Positions 6,195 to 8,177 of a DNA stretch of 8,177 bases are shown here, in pieces. Numbering within the stretch: position 1 is the stretch's first letter; every line of letters starts with the position of its first letter. The DNA is taken from contig JACMIV010000035.1 of the NCBI GenBank assembly GCA_014380965.1, positions 1 to 8,177 of the forward strand. Direction: 5' to 3'. Both the position numbers and the translations under genes were made by a program. A model generated the notes under the pieces. It did no database searches, was not told the origin of the DNA, and saw nothing but the letters and a program-made list of their open reading frames with translations. The DNA is from Rhizobiaceae bacterium (GTDB lineage: Bacteria > Pseudomonadota > Alphaproteobacteria > Rhizobiales > Rhizobiaceae).

Positions 6195-8177
6195 GAGCCC
6201 GATCTGCTTGTCCTGCAGCTTGCGCCGCGCTTGTTCCGGCGTCAGCGGCGGCGAGAACATGTAGCTTTGGGCGTATTCGCATTCGAGCTGGCGCAGGCGG
6301 GTCGCATCTTCGTCCGTCTCGACGCCTTCTGCGACAACCGCAAGACCCAGATCGTGCGCCATCGTCACGATCGACTGGAGAATGATCGGCCGTTGCGGCT
6401 GACCGTCGTCCTTGAGGAAGGACTGGTCGATCTTCAGCGTGTCGAAGGGAAACCGCATGAGATAAGCGAGCGAGGAATAGCCGGTTCCGAAATCGTCGAG
6501 CGACAGGCCAACGCCGATCTCCTTGAGCCGGCCCAAGAGTTTCGCCGAACGCTCCGGATTGTCCATCACGAGCGATTCGGTGATTTCAAGCTTCAGGCTA
6601 CCCTGAGGAATGCGGTAGCGCGAAAGGACGTTGCGAACGTCCGTGACGAGATCCTGGCGGATGAGCTGCCGGCTGGAGATGTTGACGGCCATCGTCAGCG
6701 TCGTATCCCCGGTCAATGTGTGCCAATCCGAGAGACGGCGCGCCGCTTCCTCCAGCGCGAATTGCCCGAGTTGGACGATGAGGCCTGAGCTCTCCGCGAC
6801 GGGAATGAACTCGCCCGGCGAGATCGAGCCGCGCTTCGGGTGCTCCCAGCGCAGGAGCGCCTCGAACCCTGCGATCTCGCCGTCCGAAAGACGTACCACC
6901 GGCTGGTAGGCCAGCGACAACTCGTTGCGGCCGAAGGCGCGGCGAAGGTCGGATTCCATTTCGAGACGGCCGGAGCCGATCGTCTTGTAGGCCGGGCGGA
7001 ACGGCTCGATGCGGTCACCCCCGAAGCGCTTGGCCTGATACATCGCAAGCTCGGCCTCCTTCAGAATGTCCTCGGAGGTCGAATTCTCGGTCCAGCCGGT
7101 GAGGCCGATCGAACCGGTGAGGATGATCTCCGCTCCGCCGAACGCGATCGGCGCCTTGATCGCCTCTCGCAGGTTCTCCGCAAAGCCGACGATCGCGGCG
7201 ACCTCGGTCTCCGAATTGAGGATCAGGCCGAACTGGTCGCCGGACAGACGGGCGAGCGAATCCTGAGGTTTCAGGACGCGCTTCAGCCTGCGCCCGACAG
7301 TGAGAAGGATCGTGTCTCCGGTGGCGATGCCGAGATCATCGTTGACCTGCTTGAAGCGGTCGATGTCGATGACGAAGATCGAGGGCCTGACGTCCGAACG
7401 GGTGGCGGCAAGGCCCGCGATCGCGTCCATCCGATCGATGAAGAGCTCGCGGTTCGGCAGGCCCGTGAGCTGGTCGTGCAGCGCGTCGTGGAGGAGGCGC
7501 TCCTCGGCTTTTTTGTGCTCCGTCACGTCCTTGATCGTGCCGACGCAGCGTACGACCTCGCCGTCGGTTCCAAGCACGGGACGCGCGCGCAGCGAAATCC
7601 AATGATAGTGCCCCTCTTTGCCGCGCACCCTGAACTCCTGGACGATCCGCCCGCGGCGGTGTTCGAGGATGGTGTCGAGCGTCAGCTTGAAGCGGTCGCG
7701 GTCGTCCGCGTGGAGGATGGGAAGCCAGTCGCGTGCCGGGCCGTTCATGGCGGCGAAGGGAAGGCCGACGAGACTGTCGCCGTCCGCGCCGGCGAAGATC
7801 CGGTCCTGCGTCACGTCCCAGTCCCAGATGGCGTCGCCCGTGCCTGCGAGCGCCAGCGCCCGCCGTTCGAGGTCGGAGATCGTGCCGCCGACGAAGCCGC
7901 CGCCCGCGAACGCGTGCTGCATGACCGTGAAGCCGATGAGGAGGACGATCAGCACCAGCCCGCCGCCGAGTGCCGGCTGGATCACGTCGTTCGAGAGCTG
8001 GCCCGTGACGGTGAGCCAGCCGCCGAAGAGCCAGAAGATGACGAGGCACCAGGTCGGGATCAGCATGATCGCACGGTCGAAGCCGAGCCAGGAGAGATAG
8101 AGGATGAGGCAGAGGCCGATCCCGGCGGTCGCGACCAGCGACAGCCGCGCGATGCCCGCCGCGACCGGCGGATCGAA
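6180..8177 (-). CDS. membrane PAS-GGDEF-EAL c-di-GMP signalling protein (5' end outside window)
   Basis: This is a cyclic di-GMP turnover protein. The frame is open from the stop at 6182-6180 to the last base, giving 665 visible residues (numbered from the edge). The ATG at 8066 is internal: the 37 codons before it continue the protein and form a membrane helix. In order there are three hydrophobic segments (about 10-32, 38-60, 68-92), a PAS/PAC domain (about 103-221, with WDWDV and VGTIKDVTEHKKAEERL), a GGDEF domain (about 227-390, with LTGLPNRELF and IDIDRFKQVND) and an EAL domain (about 405-650). The GGDEF motif is SGDQF (S312, 7230-7244) and the inhibitory site reads KPQD instead of RxxD, so cyclase activity is doubtful. 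The EAL domain has EALLRW (E439), NISSRQL, EITES, DDFGTGYSS (D561, D562), LKIDQSF and AEGVET, consistent with an active phosphodiesterase. The missing N-terminus probably holds more membrane helices and a sensor domain. Confidence 0.96.
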   Translation of the reverse strand, partial: FDPPVAAGIARLSLVATAGIGLCLILYLSWLGFDRAIMLIPTWCLVIFWLFGGWLTVTGQLSNDVIQPALGGGLVLIVLLIGFTVMQHAFAGGGFVGGTISDLERRALALAGTGDAIWDWDVTQDRIFAGADGDSLVGLPFAAMNGPARDWLPILHADDRDRFKLTLDTILEHRRGRIVQEFRVRGKEGHYHWISLRARPVLGTDGEVVRCVGTIKDVTEHKKAEERLLHDALHDQLTGLPNRELFIDRMDAIAGLAATRSDVRPSIFVIDIDRFKQVNDDLGIATGDTILLTVGRRLKRVLKPQDSLARLSGDQFGLILNSETEVAAIVGFAENLREAIKAPIAFGGAEIILTGSIGLTGWTENSTSEDILKEAELAMYQAKRFGGDRIEPFRPAYKTIGSGRLEMESDLRRAFGRNELSLAYQPVVRLSDGEIAGFEALLRWEHPKRGSISPGEFIPVAESSGLIVQLGQFALEEAARRLSDWHTLTGDTTLTMAVNISSRQLIRQDLVTDVRNVLSRYRIPQGSLKLEITESLVMDNPERSAKLLGRLKEIGVGLSLDDFGTGYSSLAYLMRFPFDTLKIDQSFLKDDGQPQRPIILQSIVTMAHDLGLAVVAEGVETDEDATRLRQLECEYAQSYMFSPPLTPEQARRKLQDKQIGLKRAG

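Noticed and set aside
1..8177. Search for mobile elements, CRISPR arrays, tRNA or rRNA genes, toxin-antitoxin or defence genes
   Set aside because: I saw no long repeats, transposase or integrase motifs, repeat-spacer pattern or RNA gene signatures by eye. All larger frames are explained by core metabolic, respiratory, redox and signalling genes.

Overview
The window looks like ordinary chromosomal core-genome DNA from a GC-rich alphaproteobacterium, most likely a member of the Hyphomicrobiales (Rhizobiales). The evidence is the gene order (cytochrome oxidase subunit III, SURF1, ispH, type II thrB, rnhA, then a Prx5-type peroxiredoxin, a DsbD N-domain-like protein and yqgE) and the alphaproteobacterial character of the proteins. 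I did not see an insertion sequence, phage gene, CRISPR array, rRNA or tRNA.

Left block, plus strand (1-3848): the 3' end of ctaE (aa3-type oxidase subunit III), a hairpin terminator, a possible 24-25 codon small ORF, then SURF1, ispH, thrB and rnhA. SURF1 and ispH are 70 bp apart, ispH and thrB 3 bp apart, and thrB and rnhA overlap by ATGA. The last four therefore look like one transcription unit joining haem-copper oxidase assembly, isoprenoid synthesis, threonine synthesis and RNA-DNA hybrid removal. The DUF983 gene that I recall sitting between ctaE and SURF1 in many relatives is absent.

Middle block, minus strand (3904-5324): a secreted DsbD N-domain-like protein whose only two cysteines form a CX3C pair, followed 83 bp downstream by a single-cysteine Prx5-type peroxiredoxin. 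This is a small redox pair convergent with rnhA. A 243-bp region (5325-5567) separates it from the divergent yqgE gene and must hold control signals for both sides.

Right block (5568-8177): yqgE on the plus strand converges, with only 6 bp between stop codons, on a large membrane-bound PAS-GGDEF-EAL protein on the minus strand. That protein runs off the right edge of the window: its reading frame is open to the last base. Its GGDEF motif is degenerate (SGDQF) while its EAL motifs look complete, so it is predicted to degrade c-di-GMP rather than make it. A two-part hairpin with a T-run contains both stop codons of this convergent pair.

I found no convincing undescribed system. The points most worth a second look are the shared-stop-codon terminator, the ctaE-SURF1 junction with its missing gene and possible small ORF, the lone CX3C periplasmic protein paired with a one-cysteine peroxiredoxin, and the degenerate GGDEF domain.
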